Below, one piece after another: positions 26,200-33,984 of a stretch of 64,000 nucleotides of DNA; position 1 is the stretch's first letter, and every line of letters begins with the position of its first letter. Where the stretch lies: assembly GCF_008710145.1 (NCBI RefSeq), contig NZ_VYKL01000014.1:62001-126000 (forward strand), in the 5' to 3' direction. The stretch is from Niallia endozanthoxylica. Its GTDB lineage: Bacteria > Bacillota > Bacilli > Bacillales > Cytobacillaceae. The notes beneath the pieces were generated by a model, which ran no database searches, had not been told where the DNA came from, and saw only the letters and a program-made list of their open reading frames with translations. Made by a program: the position numbers and the translations under genes.

Positions 26200-26248
26200 A
26201 TACAATCTCCTCTCCCAATAATTACTATATGAATCAAACGCTTACACA

Positions 26249-27607
26249 TCATTCATCTCGATCCGCAGACAGTAAGTCAAGCCAATAATCATGCATTCCC
26301 CTTAAAGCGAAGTCCGTAAAGCAAGTCGGATAGGCAATCCCAGGACCCGGCCAAGATCTGTCCGGCTCGATTTTGTCCATACCCATCATATAATTTAGGA
26401 CATTATTAAAGTTTAGATCACGATCTCGGGCCATTTTCCCTTTACTTGCTTTTGTCACACGAGTCCAAATTTCTGTATCATCTGCCTCTAACGTTCCAGA
26501 TGGGCCGAAAGAAGCTACATAACCTTTATACGACGCTTGTTTATACTCTTCAGGTGCAGCCTTATCAATTAAAAACCATGCCCAAATTTCAGTTTTATCC
26601 GGTGCAATAGGTCTCCAAATACGCAGTGTTAAATAGTTATGCAAATGCCCTTCGTTTCCATGTACTGGACAGTGGAATGCTAAATTTGGAAAACAGTTTC
26701 CAACTATAACTACAGTTTTTTTATATACTTCTAACTGTTCTTTCGTTAGATTTTTCTCAAACATTGGCCACATTTCTTCTGGAAGCCCTTGATATGGAGG
26801 TACATTTAAACCATTATCCGAAGAACTAACATTGATTGCATGTCCATGATTTAATTGAACTTGATGTCCATAGCTGGCATAAAGCGGATCCTGTGGACTG
26901 ATACCTAGTTCAACAGTTGACTTATGTGTGGTTGCTACATGGTATGGATCTCCACCAAAGTTTTCTGCTGCAATCTTCCAATTAGTATTGACAACCCAGC
27001 GCTGTGGAGAGCCGACTACTTCCATCCCACCATCACTACGTGCCAAGAATAAATCAAAGTACCATTTAAGTTCACCTAGATAGTCGTCAAGCGCCATCGC
27101 ATTTTTATCTAAATTTCCGAAAATGAGTCCTTTATAAGTCTCAACTCGTGGAATTTTTCGTAAATTCCATTCTGGTCTTACCATTTTTTCGCCAAAGACT
27201 TTATTACCAGCAATGACTCCCATTAATTCTCCATCTGTATTGAAGCTCCAGCCATGGAATGGGCAGGTAAAGGTTTTTCTATTCCCCAAATCTGCGGCAC
27301 ATAAATGAGTTCCACGGTGAGAACATGAGTTTAAAAATACATTAATTTCACCTTTTTTATTTTTCACTAACAAAACCGGATCATCCATTAACCATCTAGT
27401 CACATAATCCCCAGGCTCCTTTAGTTCAGATTCATGCCCTAAATATTGCCATGTATAACCAAATACCTTATCCTTTTCTAAATCAAAAACCTCTGGATCA
27501 CTGACCATCCATTGGGGAAACAACCCTTGATCAAGCTTTTCTTTAATATTTTCTAATCTTTCTTTCGAAAGTACACCATTTGAGTTTGGTTGACGTGTAA
27601 TGCTCAT
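26249..27607 (-). CDS. Rieske aromatic-ring-hydroxylating dioxygenase, alpha (large) subunit
   Basis: 452 residues. The [2Fe-2S] Rieske site is Cys95-x-His97 and Cys115-x2-His118 (CSHRGTHLC, CPFHGW). The mononuclear iron site follows as NFGGDPYHVATTH with His223 and His228. The size and the partner beta subunit mark a two-component-type dioxygenase oxygenase rather than a monooxygenase O-demethylase. It would put two hydroxyls on an aromatic ring, giving a cis-dihydrodiol. No ferredoxin or reductase gene is next to it, so electrons must come from elsewhere. It lies between HbpS-like and beta genes on the same strand. Confidence 0.92.
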   Translation of the reverse strand: MSITRQPNSNGVLSKERLENIKEKLDQGLFPQWMVSDPEVFDLEKDKVFGYTWQYLGHESELKEPGDYVTRWLMDDPVLLVKNKKGEINVFLNSCSHRGTHLCAADLGNRKTFTCPFHGWSFNTDGELMGVIAGNKVFGEKMVRPEWNLRKIPRVETYKGLIFGNLDKNAMALDDYLGELKWYFDLFLARSDGGMEVVGSPQRWVVNTNWKIAAENFGGDPYHVATTHKSTVELGISPQDPLYASYGHQVQLNHGHAINVSSSDNGLNVPPYQGLPEEMWPMFEKNLTKEQLEVYKKTVVIVGNCFPNLAFHCPVHGNEGHLHNYLTLRIWRPIAPDKTEIWAWFLIDKAAPEEYKQASYKGYVASFGPSGTLEADDTEIWTRVTKASKGKMARDRDLNFNNVLNYMMGMDKIEPDRSWPGPGIAYPTCFTDFALRGMHDYWLDLLSADRDE

Positions 27608-27758
27608 TCAGACTCCCTCCATTTATCCACATTAATATCCCTCATACTAACAAACTATCCATCTATCTTGATTCCTTAACCAAATCTTGTTTAGAAGTCG
27701 CTTCTATTACTTTAGTAAAATGTTCTAGACTTTTATCAACAAAATTATTTTCTTAATT

Positions 27759-28208
27759 TTAGGAATAAATAATTCCCTCTTCCTCTAAAACTTTTTCTAT
27801 TACTGAAATGGCTGCTTTAGCGCATTCAACATCTTCCTCCGCTGTACCGCCAGAAACACCGACCCCTCCTACTAACACACCATTCAAATAGATTGGCAAT
27901 CCTCCGCCAAATATAGCGAGGCGGTTTGTATGTACAATCCCATGAAGAAGAGCCGGGTTATTCTTAATGGTTGGATACCAATCCTCGGTTGCTCTTCCTG
28001 AAGCTGAAGTATATGCTTTATTCTGAGAGATTTCTAAGCTCAATAAGCTGGCACCATCCATCCTTGTGAATGATTTTAAATTCCCCCCATCATCACAAAT
28101 GGCTACAGTCACTTTAATTTTTAACTCTTCTGCTTTTTTACAAGCAGCCTTTAACATCTCAAATGTTAATATTTGTGGAAGTATTGGTTTTTGATAGCTA
28201 GATTTCAT
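27759..28208 (-). CDS. GlcG/HbpS-family haem-degrading/haem-binding-like protein
   Basis: 149 residues of the GlcG/HbpS family: 'MLKAACKKAEELKIKVTVAI', then DDGGNLKSFTRMDGA, then the family core 'FGGGLPIYLNGVLVGGVGVS', SGGTAEEDVECA, and a final helix. Members are often found in operons for aromatic or glycolate oxidation, where the role is unclear; some bind haem. Here it is the first gene after the operator promoter at 28288-28343 and precedes the Rieske genes by 151 bases. A supporting or protective role is inferred. Confidence 0.85.
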   Translation of the reverse strand: MKSSYQKPILPQILTFEMLKAACKKAEELKIKVTVAICDDGGNLKSFTRMDGASLLSLEISQNKAYTSASGRATEDWYPTIKNNPALLHGIVHTNRLAIFGGGLPIYLNGVLVGGVGVSGGTAEEDVECAKAAISVIEKVLEEEGIIYS

Positions 28209-28287
28209 TATTTAATCTCCTCTCTTTTTGAGAAACAGTGTGAAGTTTCATTCGTTTAAATGATTAGCAATAATTTTGAGGGCAAAA

Positions 28288-28343
28288 TTGATGAACATTT
28301 TTGTTTTCAATTTGAGTATAAATTCTGATTATTCACCTGTCAA
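28288..28343 (-). promoter_or_regulatory. SigA promoter with GntR-type operator for the HbpS-Rieske genes
   Basis: On the minus strand: -35 TTGACA (28338-28343), 17-base spacer, -10 TATACT (28315-28320). A weaker version of the operator (TTGATGAACA on the plus strand, 28288-28297) is at the same distance downstream as at 18255 and 25509. Confidence 0.7.
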
Positions 28344-28446
28344 TAAATAATCACCGAATTTTTAGAATTTTCGTTTCGCTATTTTTCATTTTTATAATCA
28401 TGGTCTAAATCCCTATTTTTTTACTTATTAAAGACCAAAAAAACAT

Positions 28447-28480
28447 AAAAAGCCCTGAGATAACACCTATCTCAAGACTT
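28447..28480 (-). terminator. Terminator after the second GntR gene
   Basis: TGAGATA/TATCTCA stem extended by CTTT/AAAG pairs, followed on the minus strand by TTTTTATGTTTTTTT. It lies 81 bases past the GntR stop. Confidence 0.75.
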
Positions 28481-28560
28481 TAATCATTTCCTGCCAGCAA
28501 ATATAAACATCGGTCCCATTGAATATTCAGTGAAAATCGAAGTCCATCCTTTATCCATTT

Positions 28561-29202
28561 TCACTGAAGAAATTGATAGTTTTGGACAATCACTTGACGC
28601 ACATGATCAACATGGTGTTCAACTGCTTCAACAGCTTCTTTTTCATTTCGATTTTTTAATGCCTCATAAATTCTTATGTGCTCCTGTAGTGATTCTTGAT
28701 TTCTTCCAGGAAGTAAAAGACTTCTAAAATTAATTCTTTTTAATTGGTTTTTTATCATATTAATCATTTCAACGGCCTGCATATTTCCTGAAGCTTTATA
28801 TATAATTTCATGAAATTCATGATTTAATAATGTATATTGATCAAAATCATTTTCTTCTGTAAATTTTTTCATTTGTTGTACAATTTGATCAAGTGCTTGT
28901 ACATCCGAATCTGTTATTTTTTGGGTTGCATTTTTAGCTACTAATCCTTCTAATACTCCCCTAATTTGCATGTAGTTCACAACTTCCTCCATTGAGTAGG
29001 ACTTAATCGTGGCACCCTTATTTTTCTCAAGTTCAACTAGATTTTCTCGGGCGAGCATTAATAACGCTTTTTTGATTGTATTTCTACTAACTCCTACATC
29101 TTGAGACAACTGTGCTTCTATTAATTTTTGCGAAGGTTTATACGTACCATCTAGAATTCTTTCTTTAATATATTGGTATGCTGTTTCCGTTTGTTGGCTC
29201 AT
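28561..29202 (-). CDS. GntR-family transcriptional regulator, FCD subfamily, second copy
   Basis: 213 residues. The N-terminal helix-turn-helix (AYQYIKERILDGTYKPSQKL, SRNTIKKALLMLARENLVEL) is nearly the same as that of the regulator at 18381-19025, and an FCD domain follows (FHEIIYKASGN, LQEHIRIYEALKNR). I take the ATG at 29202, preceded by GGTGGAG; a GTG five codons upstream overlaps that site. Its own promoter carries an AACAATATTGTT palindrome, pointing to self-repression, and the promoter of the Rieske operon lies just downstream. It is probably the local repressor of the ring-dioxygenase genes. Confidence 0.88.
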   Translation of the reverse strand: MSQQTETAYQYIKERILDGTYKPSQKLIEAQLSQDVGVSRNTIKKALLMLARENLVELEKNKGATIKSYSMEEVVNYMQIRGVLEGLVAKNATQKITDSDVQALDQIVQQMKKFTEENDFDQYTLLNHEFHEIIYKASGNMQAVEMINMIKNQLKRINFRSLLLPGRNQESLQEHIRIYEALKNRNEKEAVEAVEHHVDHVRQVIVQNYQFLQ

Positions 29203-29241
29203 CCTTTTACACTCCACCTGATTATTATAATCTCAAAGTTC

Positions 29242-29290
29242 AACAATATTGTTTACAATTATCTTACATCCTATTTGAATATTTCGTCAA
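29242..29290 (-). promoter_or_regulatory. Promoter and operator of the second GntR gene
   Basis: -35 TTGACG (29285-29290), 18-base spacer, weaker -10 TAAGAT (29261-29266), then the perfect palindrome AACAATATTGTT (29242-29253). The core CAATATTGTTTA-CAATT is shared with the site at 25504. Confidence 0.6.
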
Positions 29291-29346
29291 TGTAATTATG
29301 CGGGCAGGCTTTTTATTCTTGAAAAGAAAGTCATCTTTATCCCCCA

Positions 29347-29376
29347 AAAAAAGCTCAGAGTCGCTCTGAGCTTTCC
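29347..29376 (-). terminator. Terminator downstream of the CoA-transferase genes
   Basis: AAAGCTCAGAG pairs perfectly with CTCTGAGCTTT across TCG and is followed on the minus strand by TTTTTTTGGGGG. It lies about 220 bases past the CoA-transferase stop; nothing else is seen in 29377-29591 except an AT-only palindrome at 29389-29406. Confidence 0.8.
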
Positions 29377-29591
29377 TTTTTAAATGAAATTTATTTATAA
29401 ATAAATCTCATTCTTATTCAATTCCATGCTTCTTTAACAGAAAAAACTGCCTTTCTGTTTTTTTATTTCTTCTTCAATATTTCTAAAAACACCTTAATCT
29501 CATCCAAGATAACAAAATGTATATAATAGTTGAACAAAAATAGAAGTAATACCCACTTAATCAATCTTAAAATTTAATTTCTGGATTTTAA

Positions 29592-30269
29592 TTAATAAGC
29601 ATCTAATTTTATATATTTATCCATGAGAAGAGTCGGCTCTGTAACCGACTGGATATCGTCAATGGTATACCCTTTTGCTACTTCAACTAATTTTAAACCA
29701 GATGCTGTCACATCGATCACTGCCCGTTCTGTAATAATACGATGGACCACTCCCTTACCTGTCAAGGGCAAAGTGCATGTTTTTAATATTTTAGGTTGTC
29801 CCTTTTTATTGGTATGGTCCATGATAACAATAATCTTTTTGGCTCCATGAACCAGGTCCATTGCTCCTCCCATTCCCTTAATCATTTTTCCAGGAATCAT
29901 CCAATTGGAAAGGTCACCTGTCTCAGAAACTTCCATTCCACCTAAAATAGCTACATCAATATGTCCTCCGCGAATCATAGCAAAGGACTCCGCACTAGAA
30001 AAATAGGAAGCACCCTTAGCAGCGGTAATGGTTTCTTTACCAGCATTAATTAAATCAGGATCTATTTCTGACTCCTTTGGATATGGTCCTATACCAAGCA
30101 ACCCATTTTCAGATTGAAGCACGACCCTTTTATCCTTACTAATAAAATTAGCAATTAAGGTCGGCATGCCAATTCCAAGATTCACGTAATTTCCAGAGAC
30201 AATCTCTTTTTCCGCTCTTTTGGCAATTTTCTCCCTTATATCTAACGTTTGTTCAATTGGAGTACTCAT
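29592..30269 (-). CDS. scoB: 3-oxoacid (acetoacetate) CoA-transferase subunit B
   Basis: 225 residues. It opens with '[20 protein letters not shown]', then [11 protein letters not shown], and carries [12 protein letters not shown], where the Glu is the covalent CoA-accepting residue of the family. It ends in the usual '[13 protein letters not shown]'-like tail. With subunit A it moves CoA from succinyl-CoA (or another donor) to acetoacetate. It overlaps subunit A by four bases (ATGA). Downstream of acetone carboxylase, it would activate the acetoacetate made from acetone. Confidence 0.92.
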   Translation of the reverse strand: MSTPIEQTLDIREKIAKRAEKEIVSGNYVNLGIGMPTLIANFISKDKRVVLQSENGLLGIGPYPKESEIDPDLINAGKETITAAKGASYFSSAESFAMIRGGHIDVAILGGMEVSETGDLSNWMIPGKMIKGMGGAMDLVHGAKKIIVIMDHTNKKGQPKILKTCTLPLTGKGVVHRIITERAVIDVTASGLKLVEVAKGYTIDDIQSVTEPTLLMDKYIKLDAY

Positions 30270-30961
30270 ACTTTTTCCCCCACTTTCTGTACCGTTCGTC
30301 TTTCAATTCGTTTCTCTTTCCTGCACACAACGATTCGTTGTACATAGATACCAGGTGTTACAATGTGCGCGGCGGGAATGTCTCCCATCTCCTCCACTTC
30401 TGCAATCGTAACCCTTCCAGCTGCAGCCATGATTGGATTGAAATTTTGTGCCGTTTTGTTATAGATTAAGTTTCCCATTTCATCCGCCCGTAAAGCTGAA
30501 ACTAAGCTGAAGTCAGCTGTTAGTGAATGCTCGAGGATATAGTCTTTCCCATTGAAGGTACGAGCTTCTTTTCCATCAGCAACAATGGTACCTACTCCTG
30601 CAGGTGTATAGAAGGCGGGGATCCCGGCTCCTCCAGCGCGAATTTTTTCTGCTAATGTTCCTTGAGGCAAAAGTTCAACCTCAATTCCCCCTGATAAAAA
30701 TTGTCTTTCAAACTCCTTATTCTCACCCACATAGGAGCTTATCATCTTTTTGATTTGCTTCCTTTTTAAAAGAATTCCTAACCCCCAGTCATCAATTCCA
30801 CAGTTATTCGAAATAACTGTTAAGTTTTTTACACCTGTTTCTGAAAGGGCTTGAATCAGGTTCTCAGGAATACCGCATACACCAAAGCCCCCAACCATAA
30901 TTACCGCACCATCGTGTATATCCTTCACTGCATCTAATGGAGAGCCGACTATTTGTTTCAT
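30266..30961 (-). CDS. scoA: 3-oxoacid (acetoacetate) CoA-transferase subunit A
   Basis: 231 residues. [19 protein letters not shown] is the CoA-binding glycine loop, '[20 protein letters not shown]' and [16 protein letters not shown] are family signatures, and '[15 protein letters not shown]' follows. It starts at an ATG with GAGGGTAGAG upstream. It lies 177 bases after acxC; the gap holds only a short GGGA-ACCC/GGGT-TCCC hairpin near 31093-31115, so it may share the acx transcript. Confidence 0.92.
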   Translation of the reverse strand: MKQIVGSPLDAVKDIHDGAVIMVGGFGVCGIPENLIQALSETGVKNLTVISNNCGIDDWGLGILLKRKQIKKMISSYVGENKEFERQFLSGGIEVELLPQGTLAEKIRAGGAGIPAFYTPAGVGTIVADGKEARTFNGKDYILEHSLTADFSLVSALRADEMGNLIYNKTAQNFNPIMAAAGRVTIAEVEEMGDIPAAHIVTPGIYVQRIVVCRKEKRIERRTVQKVGEKV

Positions 30962-31138
30962 TCTCTACCCTCATTTCTATTAACTTACCATTCTCATTCT
31001 TTTCACTCATTCTTTTCACTCATTCTACTTAACTCATTATTCAGTGAAAGCATTCTTTCATACTTCTTTGACGGAACTAGAAAATGAATAAAGGGAAACC
31101 CCTAAGGGTCTCCCATCCTAGAGAATCACCAGTTCATC

Positions 31139-31639
31139 CTATTTAACGGTTGGCAGCGGTTTCTTAATCCACTCATTATAGAACGTATCAATATCCGGTT
31201 CGAAATCAAGAATAATCGGATACCAAGGAGGAACGGCTTCAACTTCCAACTGCGTTGCACAGCTTGGGCAATAATATTCGCGAATGACCTGCCACTCTGG
31301 GTCCGGTGACATTAATTTCGGATAAATTTCATTCATTTTTTCCTCTGTATCCCGCACAAAAATCCGTGCTTGGAGCTTCCAATTTTCTCGATAATCACAG
31401 AATTCGTGACCGCAATCGCATTTGACTATACGGTCTCCGTTTGCTTTTTGCACAATATAGAGATGCAGCCCATATGGAAGCAGGATGGGATCATCCCAGC
31501 TCACACGATCCTGCAAAACCTCCCGATAAATTTCAAAACGCTCCGGGTCTTTATGGCTTGTCATCATATCTTTCAACTGATAAAATTCCAGCGTTCCATC
31601 TATCAATTCACCAATTCTTTTTTTATCGTATTTTGCCAC
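31139..31639 (-). CDS. acxC: Acetone carboxylase, gamma subunit
   Basis: About 166 residues. KDPERFEIYREVLQDRVSWD, then a pair of cysteine clusters, CDCGHEFCDYRENW and YYCPSCATQLE, and a C-terminal PPWYPIILDF match the small subunit of acetone carboxylases. The clusters look like a zinc ribbon. I prefer the GTG at 31639, which has GAGGTG 6-7 bases upstream, to the GTG three codons earlier. Third gene of acxABC. The enzyme carboxylates acetone to acetoacetate at the expense of ATP. Confidence 0.9.
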   Translation of the reverse strand: MAKYDKKRIGELIDGTLEFYQLKDMMTSHKDPERFEIYREVLQDRVSWDDPILLPYGLHLYIVQKANGDRIVKCDCGHEFCDYRENWKLQARIFVRDTEEKMNEIYPKLMSPDPEWQVIREYYCPSCATQLEVEAVPPWYPIILDFEPDIDTFYNEWIKKPLPTVK

Positions 31640-31665
31640 TTTCTTCACCTCTTTGTCTCAATTTA

Positions 31666-33942
31666 TTATTTTTTCTTTTTAAATCGATTGATACGTGAAC
31701 CTAGTGTAGGTACACCTAAATCATCTTCATAAATCATCCATTCTTCAGGGATGTTCCAGAAGCTCTTGAATTCACTCGTAAACTTCTCACTTAAGGCAAA
31801 GCTTTGTGCATACATATGTTTCACCTGAATGGCAGCCTCTTCGTTCATAATCTTCGTTCTTTCGCCTTTCATCCACTCTTGAGTTGGCTGGCTGCGGTTC
31901 AAACGTTCCATACGAACTTGCTTGCGTTTTTCTTCCGTAGCTTTAAGATCAACGGTATAGACGCCATTTTCCTCTGTAAAAGCACATCCGTATACTTGTT
32001 CTGCATAACGGAGAAGGATATATTTTTCATTCAAATCGTTTTCAACTTGTTTTGGATCCCTTTCAAGCGGATCACCAAAACCAGGACCTCCGCGAAGGTA
32101 GTTCATAATCACATCATAGTCACCAAATTCTTCTTGTGTTGATACCGCTTGTCTATCACGGTATACAACCTCGGCCTCCATATTTTCCTCATAGGTTGGA
32201 TTGTCTGGATCGACATCACCGCCTAACGGAATTGGTAGACCTTTCTCAATACGGTCTTTGATATTGGTTTTATTCGCTTGGAATCGATAGCCTGCAGATG
32301 CCGGATAACCACCCATGAGACCGCAGTCTGTCGCCATGACTCCTGAGCCAGCAACAAACATCGTCCATTCCTCTGCACCCCATCCTAAACGAAGCGATTG
32401 CCAGCCATTTCCGCCACGGTATTTACCAGCTCCGCCTGATCCAGGTAAAATTTGTCTTCCAAGGAAGATAAGAGGTTCAAGCAGCTCCCAAATTTCCATA
32501 TCACCCATGTCTCCCTCTGGATTCCAGAGAGCGGCCGAATGGCTGATTCCATCTTGAACAGCACTTGCTCCTACCCCGCAAGAAGAGGTCTCAAAGCTAT
32601 TCATTGCAGATAATTGACCATATTGATCATATCCTCCGCCCATCAGCCAGTTAGAGGTATGTGCATTTCCAGCGTTTACTTCCTCTAAATATCCGCGACC
32701 AAAGTAAGAACGGCTTAGGCCCCGCCATAATGGCGACCATGCCGCAACAAGCGCATGCCATGTATTCGAATGGGCAGACCGAATATCATCCGGATTAAAC
32801 CAGGATCCATATGGAATACCAAACTTACTTGCGTAATAGGCACCATCGTTTATCCGGTCATTTGGGACAAGCGTTTGGGAAAGCATAACCCAGATTCCAC
32901 TCGTAATCGAAACCGGTGTGGCATTGAATGGGTGCCAGCCCCAGCGGTTTGCTCCTTCAAAATCAATTTCAAACTTAGCATCCTTATGAACAGTAATTTC
33001 AGAAGGTGTATGAATAATTGTATTCAGCTTCGCAAAGGAAGGAAGATCTAAATCCTTAAACGGTACATCTACAAATGATGCTTGACGATATTTTCCTGGA
33101 ATTAACATCGTTTTTACTTGGTTTACGAAACCGCGGCGTCCATCCTCGATAATCTCACGCATAAATTCTTTATACGCGTCAACGCCTTCTTCCTTAATAA
33201 CATCTAGTACAAGGTCACGGATCATGTGACATCCGGCAATACGGGTTTTTTCATCCAAAGTCCAATATTTAACGGCACGTACGGACCTTGTACTTTCTAG
33301 CAGCCAATCTTTAGATAACGTGTCATTTTGACCAATTTTTCGGCATGTGACTTGATAACCATCATCATATCGCTGAACTGGACCCATTGGCATACTTCCC
33401 GGTGCAGAGGCTCCTGTATCAATTACGTGCGTTACACCGCCGGCCCAGCCGACTACTTCTCCCTCCCAGAAAATCGGAACAAGGGTATGAACATCACATG
33501 TATGAACATTTCCTACATGGTTATCGTTATTACAGAAAATATCTTTATCTGCAATACCAGGATTTTCTTCATAATCGTTTTCAATCATAAATTTAATCGC
33601 CGCACCCATCGTCCCTACGTGGATAATAATTCCCGTTGAGGTAACAATCGAATCGGCTTCAGGTGTGTACAAGCTAAAGCACAATTCCCCTTCTTGTTCG
33701 ACGATTGGAGATGCCGCCACCTTTTTAGCTGTTTCCCTTGCATGAACTACACCGCCGCGCAGCTTGGAATAGATTTTTTCAAAGCGAATCGGGTCGCTTT
33801 CCTTAAACGGAAGGGTCTTTAAACCAGCATAATGACCCGTTTCTCGACTAATTTCATCCATTTCCTTCCGCATTTGCTTTAGTGTTTTTCCGTCCCAGCC
33901 GATCGTTTTTTTGCCTTGTAGATCCTCAAGAGTTTTTGCCAA
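31666..33942 (-). CDS. acxB: Acetone carboxylase, alpha subunit (HyuB-like)
   Basis: 758 residues, close to the about 770 of known acetone carboxylase alpha subunits and longer than typical hydantoinase B proteins. 'FSLYTPEADSIVTSTGIIIH' and 'CNNDNHVGNVHTCDVHTLVP' with the metal-binding Asp/His residues are the HyuB core; metal-dependent carboxylation takes place here. 'GGPGFGDPLERDP' is the usual C-terminal HyuB signature. It starts at TTG with GGGGG eight bases upstream and follows acxA by 42 bases. Acetophenone carboxylase is a relative, but the gamma subunit type favours acetone or another small ketone. Confidence 0.92.
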   Translation of the reverse strand: MAKTLEDLQGKKTIGWDGKTLKQMRKEMDEISRETGHYAGLKTLPFKESDPIRFEKIYSKLRGGVVHARETAKKVAASPIVEQEGELCFSLYTPEADSIVTSTGIIIHVGTMGAAIKFMIENDYEENPGIADKDIFCNNDNHVGNVHTCDVHTLVPIFWEGEVVGWAGGVTHVIDTGASAPGSMPMGPVQRYDDGYQVTCRKIGQNDTLSKDWLLESTRSVRAVKYWTLDEKTRIAGCHMIRDLVLDVIKEEGVDAYKEFMREIIEDGRRGFVNQVKTMLIPGKYRQASFVDVPFKDLDLPSFAKLNTIIHTPSEITVHKDAKFEIDFEGANRWGWHPFNATPVSITSGIWVMLSQTLVPNDRINDGAYYASKFGIPYGSWFNPDDIRSAHSNTWHALVAAWSPLWRGLSRSYFGRGYLEEVNAGNAHTSNWLMGGGYDQYGQLSAMNSFETSSCGVGASAVQDGISHSAALWNPEGDMGDMEIWELLEPLIFLGRQILPGSGGAGKYRGGNGWQSLRLGWGAEEWTMFVAGSGVMATDCGLMGGYPASAGYRFQANKTNIKDRIEKGLPIPLGGDVDPDNPTYEENMEAEVVYRDRQAVSTQEEFGDYDVIMNYLRGGPGFGDPLERDPKQVENDLNEKYILLRYAEQVYGCAFTEENGVYTVDLKATEEKRKQVRMERLNRSQPTQEWMKGERTKIMNEEAAIQVKHMYAQSFALSEKFTSEFKSFWNIPEEWMIYEDDLGVPTLGSRINRFKKKK

Positions 33943-33984
33943 ATGTAATACCCCCTTAAATTGAATTGAATGGTTTGAAAGCTA

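Noticed and set aside
26233-26246. Possible cre box between Rieske alpha and beta genes
   Set aside because: On the minus strand TGTAAGCGTTTGAT departs from the consensus at two fixed or near-fixed positions and lies inside an operon; too weak.
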